Shown: piece after piece, positions 34,946-43,227 of the stretch
Position numbering within the stretch: position 1 is the first letter of the stretch
How the letters are laid out: every line of letters starts with the position of its first letter
Source: UBA1127 sp034422455
Lineage (GTDB): Bacteria; Chloroflexota; Dehalococcoidia; Lucifugimonadales; UBA1127
Direction: 5' to 3'
Length of the DNA: 64,000 nucleotides
NCBI GenBank assembly: GCA_034422455.1
Contig: DAOUJQ010000013.1
Coordinates: forward strand, 1 to 64,000
Made by a program: the position numbers and the translations under genes
The notes under the pieces: model-generated
What the model saw: the letters and a program-made list of their open reading frames with translations, nothing else
Told to the model about the DNA's origin: nothing
Database searches by the model: none

Positions 34946-35164
34946 CTAGAACTTCTCCCGCTTGAAGTAGGCCACGGTGGTGCCCGACGGGATGCCCAAG
35001 TCCTCTTCGTCGGACTCGTCTATGTACTCGGTCTCGGTGACGGCCACCAGCTCCCAGCCCGCTTCGCCGAGGTCGTTCATGAGCTCCTCGTACCCGGCAA
35101 CCCTGTCAGCGCCGTCCTCGATCTCGTCGCCAAGCTCAATGACCCGGTATTCCCACTTCGGCAT
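34946..35164 (-). CDS. DUF4177-like small protein
   Basis: A 72-residue protein with the DUF4177 pattern: PKWEYRVIELGDE at the start, LNxLGxxGWELVAV (here MNDLGEAGWELVAV) in the middle and YFKRE at the end. The function is unknown. It lies directly upstream of era in the same orientation. Confidence 0.78.
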   Translation of the reverse strand: MPKWEYRVIELGDEIEDGADRVAGYEELMNDLGEAGWELVAVTETEYIDESDEEDLGIPSGTTVAYFKREKF

Positions 35165-35228
35165 TGTTCACCCCTGCGCGTCCGGCGCGAGCCTGCCGCT
35201 GTCCTCGCGACGGGCGCTGTTTCGAATC

Positions 35229-36371
35229 CTACAAGCTGTTGGCCAGCTGGTAGGCCTTGCCTTCCATCTTTATGTCAGGCGCGTAGACCAGGTCCGTCTG
35301 CTGCAGTTCCCGGACGTTGAAGGCCCCCACCATTCCCATGCAGGCGCGGAGCGCGCCCGTCAGGTTCATGGTGCCGTCCGTGCGCGACGACGGCCCGAAG
35401 AGCACCTCCTTGAGGGTGCCCTTGGTTCCCACGCGAATGCGCGTGCCCCGGGGCAGGGCCGGGTCCGGGGTCGCCATGCCCCAGTTGTAGCCGCGGCCGG
35501 GCGCTTCCACCGACTGGGCGAAGGGGGTGCCGAGCATGACGCCGTCGGCGCCGGCGACCATCGACTTGCAGAAGTCGCCGCCGGTGCGGATGCCGCCGTC
35601 GGTGATGATCGCCACGTACCGGCCCGTCCGGTGCAGGTACTCCTCCCTTGCCGCCGCGCAGTCCATCGTCGCGGTGACCTGCGGCACGCCGATGCCGACG
35701 ACCTCGCGGCTGGTGCACGCAGCGCCGGGGCCGATGCCCACGAGGACGCCGTGGATGCCGTTCTCCATGAGCTCCAGCGCCACGTCGTAGCCGACGCAGT
35801 TGCCGACGATGACAGGGCGGCGGATCTGGTCGACGAGCTCGGAGAAGATGAGGCCGCGGTAGCTCTTGGAGATATGCCGCGCGGTGGTGACCGTCGACTG
35901 CACCACCACGACGTCCGCCCCGGCCTCGACGGCGATGGGGGCGAGCCGCTTGGCCCGCTGGGGCGTGATGGCGACGGCGCAGGCGACGTCGCCCGCCTTG
36001 ATCTCCTGCACGCGCTGGGCGACCAGCTCGTCCTGCACGGGCTGCTGGTACAGGCGCTGCAGGAGCAGCGTCGCTTCTTCGATGGGCGTTTCCGCCACCT
36101 CCGCGAGTTTGTCGGCCGCGTCGGGGTAGCGGGTCCACAGCCCCTCCAGGTTCAGGACGGCCAGCCCGCCGAGCTTGCCCATCTTGACGGCAAAGTCCGG
36201 CGAGACGACGGCGTCCATGGCGGACGCCAGCACGGGGATGGGGAAGCGGTGCTCACCAATGGTCAGACCCATATCTGCTTGCTCCGGGTTGATGGTCACC
36301 TGGCCGGGGACAATGGCCACCTCATCGAACCCGTAGCTACGGCGGACCTCCTTGAAATGGGGAACCCCCAT
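35229..36371 (-). CDS. guaB3: GuaB3-type IMP dehydrogenase family protein
   Basis: A 380-residue IMPDH/GMPR-family TIM barrel without CBS domains. Visible are VTINPEQADMGLTIG, IPVLASAMDAVVSPDFAVKMGKLGGLAVLNLEGLWTRY (typical of GuaB3), GIGPGAACTSREVVGIGVPQVTA (loop with the expected catalytic Cys), TDGGIRTGGDFCKSMVAGADGVMLGTPFA and the C-terminal GSSRTDGTMNLTGALR-like flap. AAGGAAG precedes ATG 36371. GuaB3 proteins occur mostly in actinobacteria, cyanobacteria and Chloroflexota; whether they act as IMPDH or GMP reductase is less clear. Confidence 0.88.
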   Translation of the reverse strand: MGVPHFKEVRRSYGFDEVAIVPGQVTINPEQADMGLTIGEHRFPIPVLASAMDAVVSPDFAVKMGKLGGLAVLNLEGLWTRYPDAADKLAEVAETPIEEATLLLQRLYQQPVQDELVAQRVQEIKAGDVACAVAITPQRAKRLAPIAVEAGADVVVVQSTVTTARHISKSYRGLIFSELVDQIRRPVIVGNCVGYDVALELMENGIHGVLVGIGPGAACTSREVVGIGVPQVTATMDCAAAREEYLHRTGRYVAIITDGGIRTGGDFCKSMVAGADGVMLGTPFAQSVEAPGRGYNWGMATPDPALPRGTRIRVGTKGTLKEVLFGPSSRTDGTMNLTGALRACMGMVGAFNVRELQQTDLVYAPDIKMEGKAYQLANSL

Positions 36372-36695
36372 AGGCCACTTCCTTTCTCCGGCGAATGATT
36401 TCGGGGAGTCTAGCAACGGGGTTTTTCGCCGTCAATTTGCTTTGCGTGCGCTTCCGGAGCACTTTTGAGCAGCGGCACGGCACCGGCCATGGTCCGCTTG
36501 GCAACCATCAGCCCGGCCCGTTCCGAGGAACCCTTCGACAGGCTCAGGGCGAACGGGCCCTCCCCACACGCCTGGATATCGGCATCCGCCGGTATGGCGG
36601 GGTGGGCGGCAAAAGTCAGGGGCCTGTCAACAGGACAGGCCCCTTGCGCATTTGCCTTTGCCGCCATATGTGCTTTCGGCATTCCCATGGCGGGC
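36372..36695. other. Intergenic region with repeats and a terminator
   Basis: An R2 lies near 36531-36556 and an R1 (ATATCGGCATCCGCCGGTAT) near 36576-36596. GGGGCCTGTC / GACAGGCCCC (36619-36643) has TGACTTTT after it on the minus strand, and ends the FAH gene transcript. No gene is seen. Confidence 0.6.
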
Positions 36696-37460
36696 TTACT
36701 CTCCCACCACCGGGTTTCGGAGCGTCCCGATGCCCGGGATCTCCACCTCCACAACGTCGCCCGGATGCAGCTCGCTGGTCTGCCCCGGCGTGCCGGAATA
36801 GATGACGTCGCCCGGGTCCAGGGTGACGTAGCGGCTGATCTCGCTGATGACCGTGGGGATGTCGAAGATCAGGTCCTCGGCGTGGGCGTGGTTGTGCGTC
36901 TTCTCGCCGTTGACGGAGACCTGGATGGTGAAGTCGAAGGGGTCGATGTCGGTGTCGATGACCGGCCCCAACGGCCCGAAGGTGTCGGCGCCCTTGGCCC
37001 GCCACCACTGCATGTCCTTCTCCGGCCCGTTCTGCCAGTCACGCGCGCTCACGTCATTGCCGATGGTGTAGCCGAGCACGTAGTCCAGCGCCTCCTCTTT
37101 GGAGACCTTGCTGCACGTCTTGCCGATGACCACCACCAGCTCGCCCTCCTCGTCCACGCGCCCCGCGCCGTCGGGCAGCACGATGTTCTCGCCGTCGGCG
37201 ATGATGCAGTTGTGGGGCTTGTAGAAGCCCTCGACGCGCTTGGGCGCGGGCCGCTCGCCCAGGTGGGTGCTGTAGTTGAGGGCGATGGCGATGACCTTGC
37301 CGGGGTGGACCGGCGCGAGGATCTGGACCTCGTCCAGCGTGTGCGTGTGGTCGGTGATTTCGTATTCCTCGAAGGGCGACGTGGTGAGCTGAAACACCCT
37401 GCCGTCCTCGACCACGCCGTAGGCGACCTCGCCGTGGGCGTAGTACCTGGCGAACTGCAT
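36696..37460 (-). CDS. Fumarylacetoacetate hydrolase family protein
   Basis: A 254-residue FAH-domain protein of the short (UGL/HpcE/YcgM-like) type. Metal ligands are seen in DEEGELVVVIGK (Glu) and LGYTIGNDVSARDWQ (Asp). KGADTFGPLGPVI and GDVIYSGTPGQTSELHPGDVVEVEIPGIG complete the fold. AAGGAGG precedes ATG 37460. Likely activities are acylpyruvate hydrolase or oxaloacetate/isomerase-decarboxylase reactions; the substrate is not resolved. Confidence 0.87.
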   Translation of the reverse strand: MQFARYYAHGEVAYGVVEDGRVFQLTTSPFEEYEITDHTHTLDEVQILAPVHPGKVIAIALNYSTHLGERPAPKRVEGFYKPHNCIIADGENIVLPDGAGRVDEEGELVVVIGKTCSKVSKEEALDYVLGYTIGNDVSARDWQNGPEKDMQWWRAKGADTFGPLGPVIDTDIDPFDFTIQVSVNGEKTHNHAHAEDLIFDIPTVISEISRYVTLDPGDVIYSGTPGQTSELHPGDVVEVEIPGIGTLRNPVVGE

Positions 37461-38122
37461 ATACCCTCCTTATCGTCTATGCGTGGATATGTTGCAGAAG
37501 AGTATAACGAATTTCGTTACGCTGCCCAAGGGGGATTTTGGAGCAATTTCCGGCGAATGCCCGCCGGATGCTGGGCCGGCCGCCCTCCCTGTGGCCCCGC
37601 CCCTCTGGGTTCCTGCCTTCGCAGGAACGACGAGAACGGGGTTGGGGGGTGTGCGGGGCCGAATTGATTCCCGCGTCCGGTGTAGCTGCGGAGAATTGTT
37701 TTGTTTTTCGTGTTGAAGCTGCGTTGGCACGTTGTAGATACAAGACGAAAATTTTTTCATCCGGGGGGAACAATTCCCGGCCATCGGACATGGGGCCATA
37801 CACGGCGGGGCGGTTGTGGTGTTGTGGTGGCGGTGCATGGGGTGAGGGTAGCGGAGAGGACGGCGTTCGCGCGAGGGGGTGGTGGCAGGGGGGTGCCCGT
37901 TCATCCTTCGATTTCCCTCAGGACGAACGGGGGAGGTTGGGGTCGCGAGCGTGTTCCGTCGCGGGGTTGCCCCGCCGCCGCCCTGCCCCTCTGGGCCCCT
38001 GCCTGCGCAGGGGCGACGAGAGGAGAGTTGGGCATTGCAGCCGCTGTTGGGTGCAGGGTTTCTGGATACCGGCATCCGCCGGTATGAAGGGGAGGAGCCG
38101 TAGAGGAACGGATTTGGCGCGG
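37461..38122. repeat. Copy 3 of the long covarying repeat plus R1-R3
   Basis: 37647-37893 is a diverged copy of the repeat at 12800-13118. The inner stem is GAATTGTT (37693-37700) / AACAATTC (37769-37776), in which two base pairs have changed on both sides relative to copy 1. R3 copies lie near 37605-37632 and 37985-38020, R2 near 37909-37932 and R1 near 38065-38088. No gene is supported. Confidence 0.7.
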
Positions 38123-38779
38123 CTAGATCCCCGTGATGCGAATGGAGGAGTGGGCCTTGTAGATCCGGTTGATGTTGATGAGGAGCGACGTCAGGTGCTC
38201 GACGTAGCGGGAGTTGACCAGCGCGCCGCCGTCGACGGCCCGCACGCCCTTGATCGACTCCGCCAGCGCCATCACCTTTTGCTTGGCCTCACGGTCGTCG
38301 CCGCAGACCACCACGTCGCACTCGAGGGGACGCAGGGGGATCAGCAGGTCTATGGCGCTGAGGTTATGGAAGGCGCCGACGACGGACGATTCCGGCAGCA
38401 GGTCGCGCGCCTCCTCGGCGGCGGACCCCGCCTCGACGGGCAGGGCCTGCGCGGAGCCCTTCGAGAACACCAGGGGTGCGACCACGTTGACGATGACCTT
38501 GCCGCGCAGGTGCGGTTCGAGGTCCGTGAGGGTGTCCCACTGCGCCGAGTACGGGACGGCGATGAACACGATGTCGCCCATGCGCGCGGCCTGCTCATTG
38601 TCGCCGCCGAGGACCGTTTGGGCCGGGTACGTTCCGGGCAGCAGCGCCCTCACATCGTCGGCGGCGGCCGTGCCCCGCTGCGGGTCCCGCGACCCGAGGA
38701 AGACCTGCTCGCCGACGATGGCGAACCGCAGGGCGAGTCCTCTTCCCTCAGGCCCCGTCCCGCCGATGAACGAGATCAT
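38123..38779 (-). CDS. npdG: NADPH:F420 oxidoreductase family protein (NpdG)
   Basis: A 218-residue Rossmann enzyme starting MISFIGGTGPEGRGLALRFA, with VFLGSRDPQRG and IVFIAVPYSAQWDTLTDL. These match the F420H2:NADP oxidoreductase family, which transfers hydride between NADPH and coenzyme F420. GGAAGG precedes ATG 38779; ATG 38809 in frame adds ten residues but has no binding site. It supports the idea that the luciferase-like enzymes in this window use F420. Confidence 0.87.
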   Translation of the reverse strand: MISFIGGTGPEGRGLALRFAIVGEQVFLGSRDPQRGTAAADDVRALLPGTYPAQTVLGGDNEQAARMGDIVFIAVPYSAQWDTLTDLEPHLRGKVIVNVVAPLVFSKGSAQALPVEAGSAAEEARDLLPESSVVGAFHNLSAIDLLIPLRPLECDVVVCGDDREAKQKVMALAESIKGVRAVDGGALVNSRYVEHLTSLLININRIYKAHSSIRITGI

Positions 38780-38977
38780 TCCGCCTTCCAATCCTCCGTT
38801 GTCAGCCATATCGGCCGTATAACCAGCATAGCAGGTTTTTTGTTCGCTATTTTCGTGATAAAGCAAAAACCAACGCCCGGCCTTGCGGGCCTCGAAGATT
38901 CTCCCAACTTCCAATGCAATGCGTTGACAGCTCCCTGGCCACCGTGGAACGCCAATCCGGCACGTGGGCGGTATGGT

Positions 38978-39943
38978 ATGCTGCCAAACATGGACCGGGC
39001 GGTTACGGCAAGAGACGCGCTTGTTCGACGTTCGATGCTTGTGGTGTCGCCGCTGGACGCGGAGGCCGTCGCCCGCGCCGCAACGTCGGGAGCAGACGCC
39101 ATCGTCATCGAGCTTGCGCGGGGCCCCGCCGCCCACCGGCGCGGGGAGGCCCGCGCGGCCCTGCGCGAGACCGTCTTGCCGGCCCTCGCAGGCTGCTCGT
39201 CCGACGTGCTCCTCTGGACGGACCCGGACGGCATAGCAGACGACCTCGACGGCTGCGATGTCGTCGGACTCGCAGGCGTTGTCGTGTCCCTTGACGCACC
39301 GCAAGCCGTCGCCCCCATCGACGCCGCACTGGCGCGGTTTGAGGCGGCGCACGGCCTCGCGCCCGGCTCGTTGGGCATCGAGGTCGCGGTATCTTCGGTT
39401 ACGGCATTCCACGCCTGGTGCGCAGCCGCCGCCGCAGGCGAGCGTATCGCAGCGCTGGTCCTCGACGAGCAGAACGTTACCCGGAACCCGGCCCTTTCGG
39501 CGCGGGCGCGGGAGGACCTGGCCGCCTACTGCCGCGGCGCGCTCGTGGTCAGCGCCAGGAGGCTCGGCATTCAGGCTCACGGGTCGGCGCCGTCCGGCAC
39601 GGGCGTGCTCGCCGCGGCATACGCAACCGCCGCCCGGCGCATGGGGCTCCGGGGCGCCCTGTGCGCCGACCCGGCGGCTGTCCCGATGCTCAACGTGGCT
39701 TTCAGCCCCAGCGCAGACGAGGTGGAATCGGCGCGGCGCACATTGGACGCCATGGACGCCGCAGTCGCGGAGGGACGCGGCGCGATCAGCGCCTCGGCGG
39801 GCACGATGGCGGACCTCGCGAACGTGCGCCAGGCCCAGGCCGTCGTCGACCGGGCGGAGGCCATCCAGCTTCGCAACGCTCACCGCGAAGCCGCCGGCGG
39901 CGCTTCACCACCGGCGGAAGGGAGCGTATCCCGGTGGCCCTAG
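38978..39943 (+). CDS. CitE/HpcH-like protein, degenerate
   Basis: A 321-residue TIM-barrel protein resembling CoA-ester lyases over its length (RRSMLVVSPLDAEAVARAATSGADAIVIEL). The usual DLEDAV is IELARG, the PxIET strand is EVAVSSV, and the Mg-binding FGxxD is VLDEQN. The catalytic acidic residues are therefore missing, and a regulatory or structural role is more likely. ATG 38978 and ATG 38990 are both possible. The gene overlaps the next one by 10 bases, forming a three-gene run. Confidence 0.65.
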   Translation: MLPNMDRAVTARDALVRRSMLVVSPLDAEAVARAATSGADAIVIELARGPAAHRRGEARAALRETVLPALAGCSSDVLLWTDPDGIADDLDGCDVVGLAGVVVSLDAPQAVAPIDAALARFEAAHGLAPGSLGIEVAVSSVTAFHAWCAAAAAGERIAALVLDEQNVTRNPALSARAREDLAAYCRGALVVSARRLGIQAHGSAPSGTGVLAAAYATAARRMGLRGALCADPAAVPMLNVAFSPSADEVESARRTLDAMDAAVAEGRGAISASAGTMADLANVRQAQAVVDRAEAIQLRNAHREAAGGASPPAEGSVSRWP

Positions 39944-41328
39944 CCGACTACCTCCAACCCGGCGAACGCGTCGCGGCCGAGTGCGGTCGCGTCGTGGTCA
40001 CCAATTCCCGGCTGATCAACTACAACCCGCGCTCCAGCGGGCTGGCGTTCCGGGACTTTCCCTACACCGCCGTGGCCGGGCTCAGGCTGATCCAGCGGCC
40101 GCGCTACACAACCGTGGTCCTGGGCGCCCTGATCGCCGTGCTGAGCCTCCTTGCCGGGCCCGGCACGCCGCTTCAGCTCATCGCGGGCGGCATCGGCCTG
40201 GCGGCGGTCCTGCTGGGACTTGTGTTCGGCGAGCTGTCGCTGGAGATATCGACGCAGACCGGCGGCAGGAAGCCCTTCCGCTGGCAGCTCAGGGAGGTGG
40301 GCCGCCGCGAGAGCGAAGATCTGGTCACCGTCGCCCGCGACGCCATGCGCGGCGGCTATGACCCCATGCCGGCAGCCCAACCGACCCCCCTTGCGGCCGG
40401 GGGCCTAGGAAGGTCGGTCCTGCTCGTTCCCGCCGACCGGTCGGACCTCGCGCTGGAAGCCCTGGGCGGCGACGCCGACGTGGTGTGCCTCGACCTGACG
40501 ACGCTGGTGCACCCGTCCCGGCGCGCGGCGGCACGAGAGATCGCCGCGAGGACGATCCCCGTGGCCCACCGCGCCCGCCGCCGCGCCTGGGCCCGCGTCG
40601 GCGCGGACGGGACCGCCGACGACCTCGCCGCCTGCGTGTGGCCGGGCCTGACCGCCGTGGCGCTCGCCGCCGAGTCGTCCGGCGACGTGCTCCGGCTCGC
40701 GGCGCACCTGAACGCGCTGGAGGCTGAGCGGGGCGTTCCGGAGCCCGTGCGCATCGTCGTTGTGGTGGAGACGGCCGCGGGGGCGCTGGCCCTGCGGGAG
40801 ACGCTTAGCGCGAGCACGCGGGTCTGCGCGGCCATCGTCGCCACCCACGACGCCCTCGACCTGCCCGGCAAACCGGACGCCCGCTCGACGTGGACGTCGC
40901 TTGTGCCGCCGGCGCTACCCGACGCGGCGCACCTGCGCGGGCGAATCGCCGCGGCCGCGGAGGAAACCGGCGTGCCGCTCTACGCGAGCCTTGCGACGGG
41001 CATAGCGCCCGGGGGTCTCGCCGAGGCGCTTGGCGATGACGCCGCCGACCGGCTCACCGACGCGGCGATCGTGGCACGGGCCAACGGGCACCGGGGCGCC
41101 GTCACGCTCCACGCCGAGGGCGTCGCGTCGTGCAACGCCGTCTTCCCGGCGGTTCTTCCGGTCAGCGCGCCCGCGGCAACGCCGTTGCCCACCGAGTACC
41201 AACCGGTCATCCCGTCGCACTTCGGCATTGGCGTGCCGCCGCAGCCTCCGGCGGAGCCTGCCGCCGCCCAGAACGGCGACAGCGGTGTCGCCGACGTTCA
41301 CCAAGCCGGCAAGGAAGAGGAGACCTAG
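39934..41328 (+). CDS. PH-like/transmembrane domain fused to a CitE-like domain
   Basis: A 464-residue protein. GTG 39934 follows GGAAGGGAG with 9-nt spacing. Residues 1-60 look like a bacterial PH domain (LQPGERVAAECGRVVVTNSRLINYNPRSSGLAFRDFPYTAVAGLRL). Two hydrophobic segments follow (TTVVLGALIAVLSLLAG, LQLIAGGIGLAAVLLGLVFGEL). From residue about 150 it is a CitE/HpcH-like barrel that keeps VVVETAAG but has CLDLTTLVHPS in place of LDLEDAVAP. The C-terminus is Pro/Ala-rich. A membrane-attached, probably non-catalytic paralog is inferred. Confidence 0.65.
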   Translation: MALADYLQPGERVAAECGRVVVTNSRLINYNPRSSGLAFRDFPYTAVAGLRLIQRPRYTTVVLGALIAVLSLLAGPGTPLQLIAGGIGLAAVLLGLVFGELSLEISTQTGGRKPFRWQLREVGRRESEDLVTVARDAMRGGYDPMPAAQPTPLAAGGLGRSVLLVPADRSDLALEALGGDADVVCLDLTTLVHPSRRAAAREIAARTIPVAHRARRRAWARVGADGTADDLAACVWPGLTAVALAAESSGDVLRLAAHLNALEAERGVPEPVRIVVVVETAAGALALRETLSASTRVCAAIVATHDALDLPGKPDARSTWTSLVPPALPDAAHLRGRIAAAAEETGVPLYASLATGIAPGGLAEALGDDAADRLTDAAIVARANGHRGAVTLHAEGVASCNAVFPAVLPVSAPAATPLPTEYQPVIPSHFGIGVPPQPPAEPAAAQNGDSGVADVHQAGKEEET

Positions 41329-41336
41329 AGACCGCC

Positions 41337-42299
41337 ATGCCGCCTGTCAGACGCTCGCTGCTGTTCACGCCGGTCAACGTGCGCCGATTCGTCGAGGGCG
41401 CGTGGCGGCACTCGGCCGACGTGGTCGTGCTGGACCTGGAGGACTCGGTCGCGCCGGAGGAGAAGCCCGCCGCCCGCGCGATGGTTCGCGAGGCCATCGA
41501 CCTCGTGCAGCGGGGCGGGTCGGAGGCCGCCCTGCGCGTCAACCACGACGCCGTTGAGTCGGACTGCGAGGCGGGCGTGTGGCCGGGGCTGTGCGCCATC
41601 GTCCTCCCAAAGGCGGACACAGCGGAGCAGGTCCGGCACCTGGACGCCGTGCTCTCCCGGCTGGAGGCAGCGCGCGGCATGCCCGCGGGAGGCGTCGAAA
41701 TCATGCCCATGATCGAGTCGGCCGAGGGCGTGCGGAACGCCCACGCAGTCGCCGCGGCCAGCCTGCGCGTCAAGTCGTTCGGCGTGCTGGGCGAGGCCGA
41801 CCTGACGGCGGACCTCGGCATTGCGTTCCAGGACCTGCACGAGGCCGACGTCCTGGCATACCCCCGCGCCGAGGTGGGGCTGGCCGCGCGGGCGCTGGGC
41901 CTCACGGTGAACGGCCGCGCGTGGACGCCCGGACGCTCCACCATCGCGGACTACGGCGACGCAGCCGGCATGGAGCGCTCCATGCGGGCGTCATGGGAAG
42001 CCGGCTGCCGCAGCTCGTTCTGCGTGCACCCCGCGCAGGTCGCCGCCGCCAACCGGGGGCTGCGGCCGTCGCAGGCCAACGTCGTGCGGTGCGCCGAGGC
42101 CATCCGGGCCTTCACGGATGCGCAGCAACGGGGCCTGCCCTACGGCGTCCTGCAGGGCGTCATGATCGACCTGAAGATCGCTCGCGCCGCAACGGCCGCC
42201 ATCGGCTACGCGCTGGACTGCGCCGCCAGGGACGCGGCCAAGCTGCTGCGGCGGCGAGAAATGGAGCGGGAGTTGGAGGGGAAGGATTTGACTCGCTAG
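41337..42299 (+). CDS. CoA ester lyase, CitE/HpcH family
   Basis: A 320-residue enzyme with the family's residues intact: RRSLLFTPVN, DVVVLDLEDSVAPEEKPAAR, LRVN, VLPKAD, IMPMIESAEGV (Glu) and FGVLGEADLTADLG (Asp, Mg binding). It should cleave or form malyl-CoA-, citramalyl-CoA- or citryl-type thioesters. It is the third of three consecutive CitE-like genes (8 bases after the previous stop) and the only one with a full active site. The promoter of a small RNA overlaps its 3' end. Confidence 0.87.
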   Translation: MPPVRRSLLFTPVNVRRFVEGAWRHSADVVVLDLEDSVAPEEKPAARAMVREAIDLVQRGGSEAALRVNHDAVESDCEAGVWPGLCAIVLPKADTAEQVRHLDAVLSRLEAARGMPAGGVEIMPMIESAEGVRNAHAVAAASLRVKSFGVLGEADLTADLGIAFQDLHEADVLAYPRAEVGLAARALGLTVNGRAWTPGRSTIADYGDAAGMERSMRASWEAGCRSSFCVHPAQVAAANRGLRPSQANVVRCAEAIRAFTDAQQRGLPYGVLQGVMIDLKIARAATAAIGYALDCAARDAAKLLRRREMERELEGKDLTR

Positions 42300-42367
42300 C
42301 GCAATCGTTTACCATGGGAGTACGGGCTGGTTACTGCGTAGCGGGGGCTGGCCCTCTTTTTTCTTTT
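42288..42367 (+). ncRNA. Small hairpin RNA 1 next to DUF3800 gene
   Basis: TTGACT (42288-42293), 16 bases, TACCAT (42310-42315); then GGGCTGG pairs with CTGGCCC around the loop segment TTACTGCGTAGCGGGGG, followed by TCTTTTTTCTTTT. The RNA would be about 45 nt. It shares the core GGCTGG-YTACTG-x-GGGGGC with the RNA at 42408-42480, and two stem pairs differ but stay paired. Confidence 0.65.
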
Positions 42368-42407
42368 GAACAGGGAGTGCCTTCCACCGGGCGATAGGCC
42401 ACATGGG

Positions 42408-42480
42408 TTGACAAAAGGTCTGACTGCTGTATTATGGGTTCAGGCTGGCTACTGTTTATCGGGGGCCAGCCATTTCTTTT
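42408..42480 (+). ncRNA. Small hairpin RNA 2 next to DUF3800 gene
   Basis: TTGACA (42408-42413), 16 bases, TATTAT (42430-42435): a near-consensus promoter. The RNA of about 40 nt is GGCTGGC (42443-42449) ... GCCAGCC (42465-42471) and then ATTTCTTTT. Its end overlaps the last codons of the convergent DUF3800 gene (stop at 42456), so it is antisense to that mRNA 3' end. Confidence 0.7.
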
Positions 42481-43208
42481 GGCATCACCACAAGACCATA
42501 CCCGTCTACTTGTCCATTGGGACCCCGTCGCAGCTTCCGCTCTACAACACTCCAGTCCCCCATGTCGGCCTTTCCAATGAGATGCCGGGCGATAGGGGAG
42601 ACAACCAAGTCCGCCAGTTGCAAGCCGGGGATGTTCAGGCGCTTCTCCCGCAAGTTCAAGGCGACGATTCGTGCAGCGATAGTCCGCGGCCTGAGGAAGC
42701 GTGTTCCTTGCGCGGTCAAGTTCTCCCACGCGAGTTCAAGACCACGGTCCAAGGCCGGTTCACGCCTCTCCGCAATGATGAGGCCGCCATCGGCCACGCT
42801 TCCAATGTCGTAACAAAACCTCTCCACAAGGACCTCAAGGCTCAGCATATAGGGATTCATGGCCGTAACGCCGTAGCGGTCTACATGCTCAATCTTCTGT
42901 ATGGCGCACGCAACCACTGTGTAGGATAAGTCGCCCATCATCTGATTCAATCGGCGGTAGAAGCGTTCCCGCAATTCGTCTTCTTTGAGCATCTCATAGA
43001 CGCCGCGACGTCGAACAATGTCCGCCGTGTGCAGGACGATGTCCGTCCTCCCGAACATCTCCCGCTTGAAGTCGTTAAGCGCTTCCGTCAGCGGCCCATC
43101 GGCGTAGTCCTGGTCGACAATGACGCCACCCAATACGAATACAGGGAACTGCGGGTCAACAACGGTCAGGTTGTGGTCGCCGGACTCATCGAGATACAGC
43201 ACCTTCAT
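42456..43208 (-). CDS. DUF3800 protein
   Basis: A 250-residue protein of the DUF3800 family (RNase H-like fold). It begins MKVLYLDESGDHN, where the Asp-Glu-Ser-Gly-Asp signature is diagnostic, and ends with the conserved helical block IPGLQLADLVVSPIARH. The family is frequent near mobile and defence genes and near small structured RNAs; its biochemical activity is not established. The gene is 19 bases after the HemL-like gene on the same strand. Its base composition is lower in GC than its neighbours. Confidence 0.85.
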   Translation of the reverse strand: MKVLYLDESGDHNLTVVDPQFPVFVLGGVIVDQDYADGPLTEALNDFKREMFGRTDIVLHTADIVRRRGVYEMLKEDELRERFYRRLNQMMGDLSYTVVACAIQKIEHVDRYGVTAMNPYMLSLEVLVERFCYDIGSVADGGLIIAERREPALDRGLELAWENLTAQGTRFLRPRTIAARIVALNLREKRLNIPGLQLADLVVSPIARHLIGKADMGDWSVVERKLRRGPNGQVDGYGLVVMPKEMAGPR

Positions 43209-43227
43209 GAAAGCGGCCCGACTAGAC

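Noticed and set aside
37538..39943. A single 801-codon protein
   Set aside because: The first 480 codons run through repeats and antisense to the F420 reductase; only the part from 38978 is a recognisable domain.
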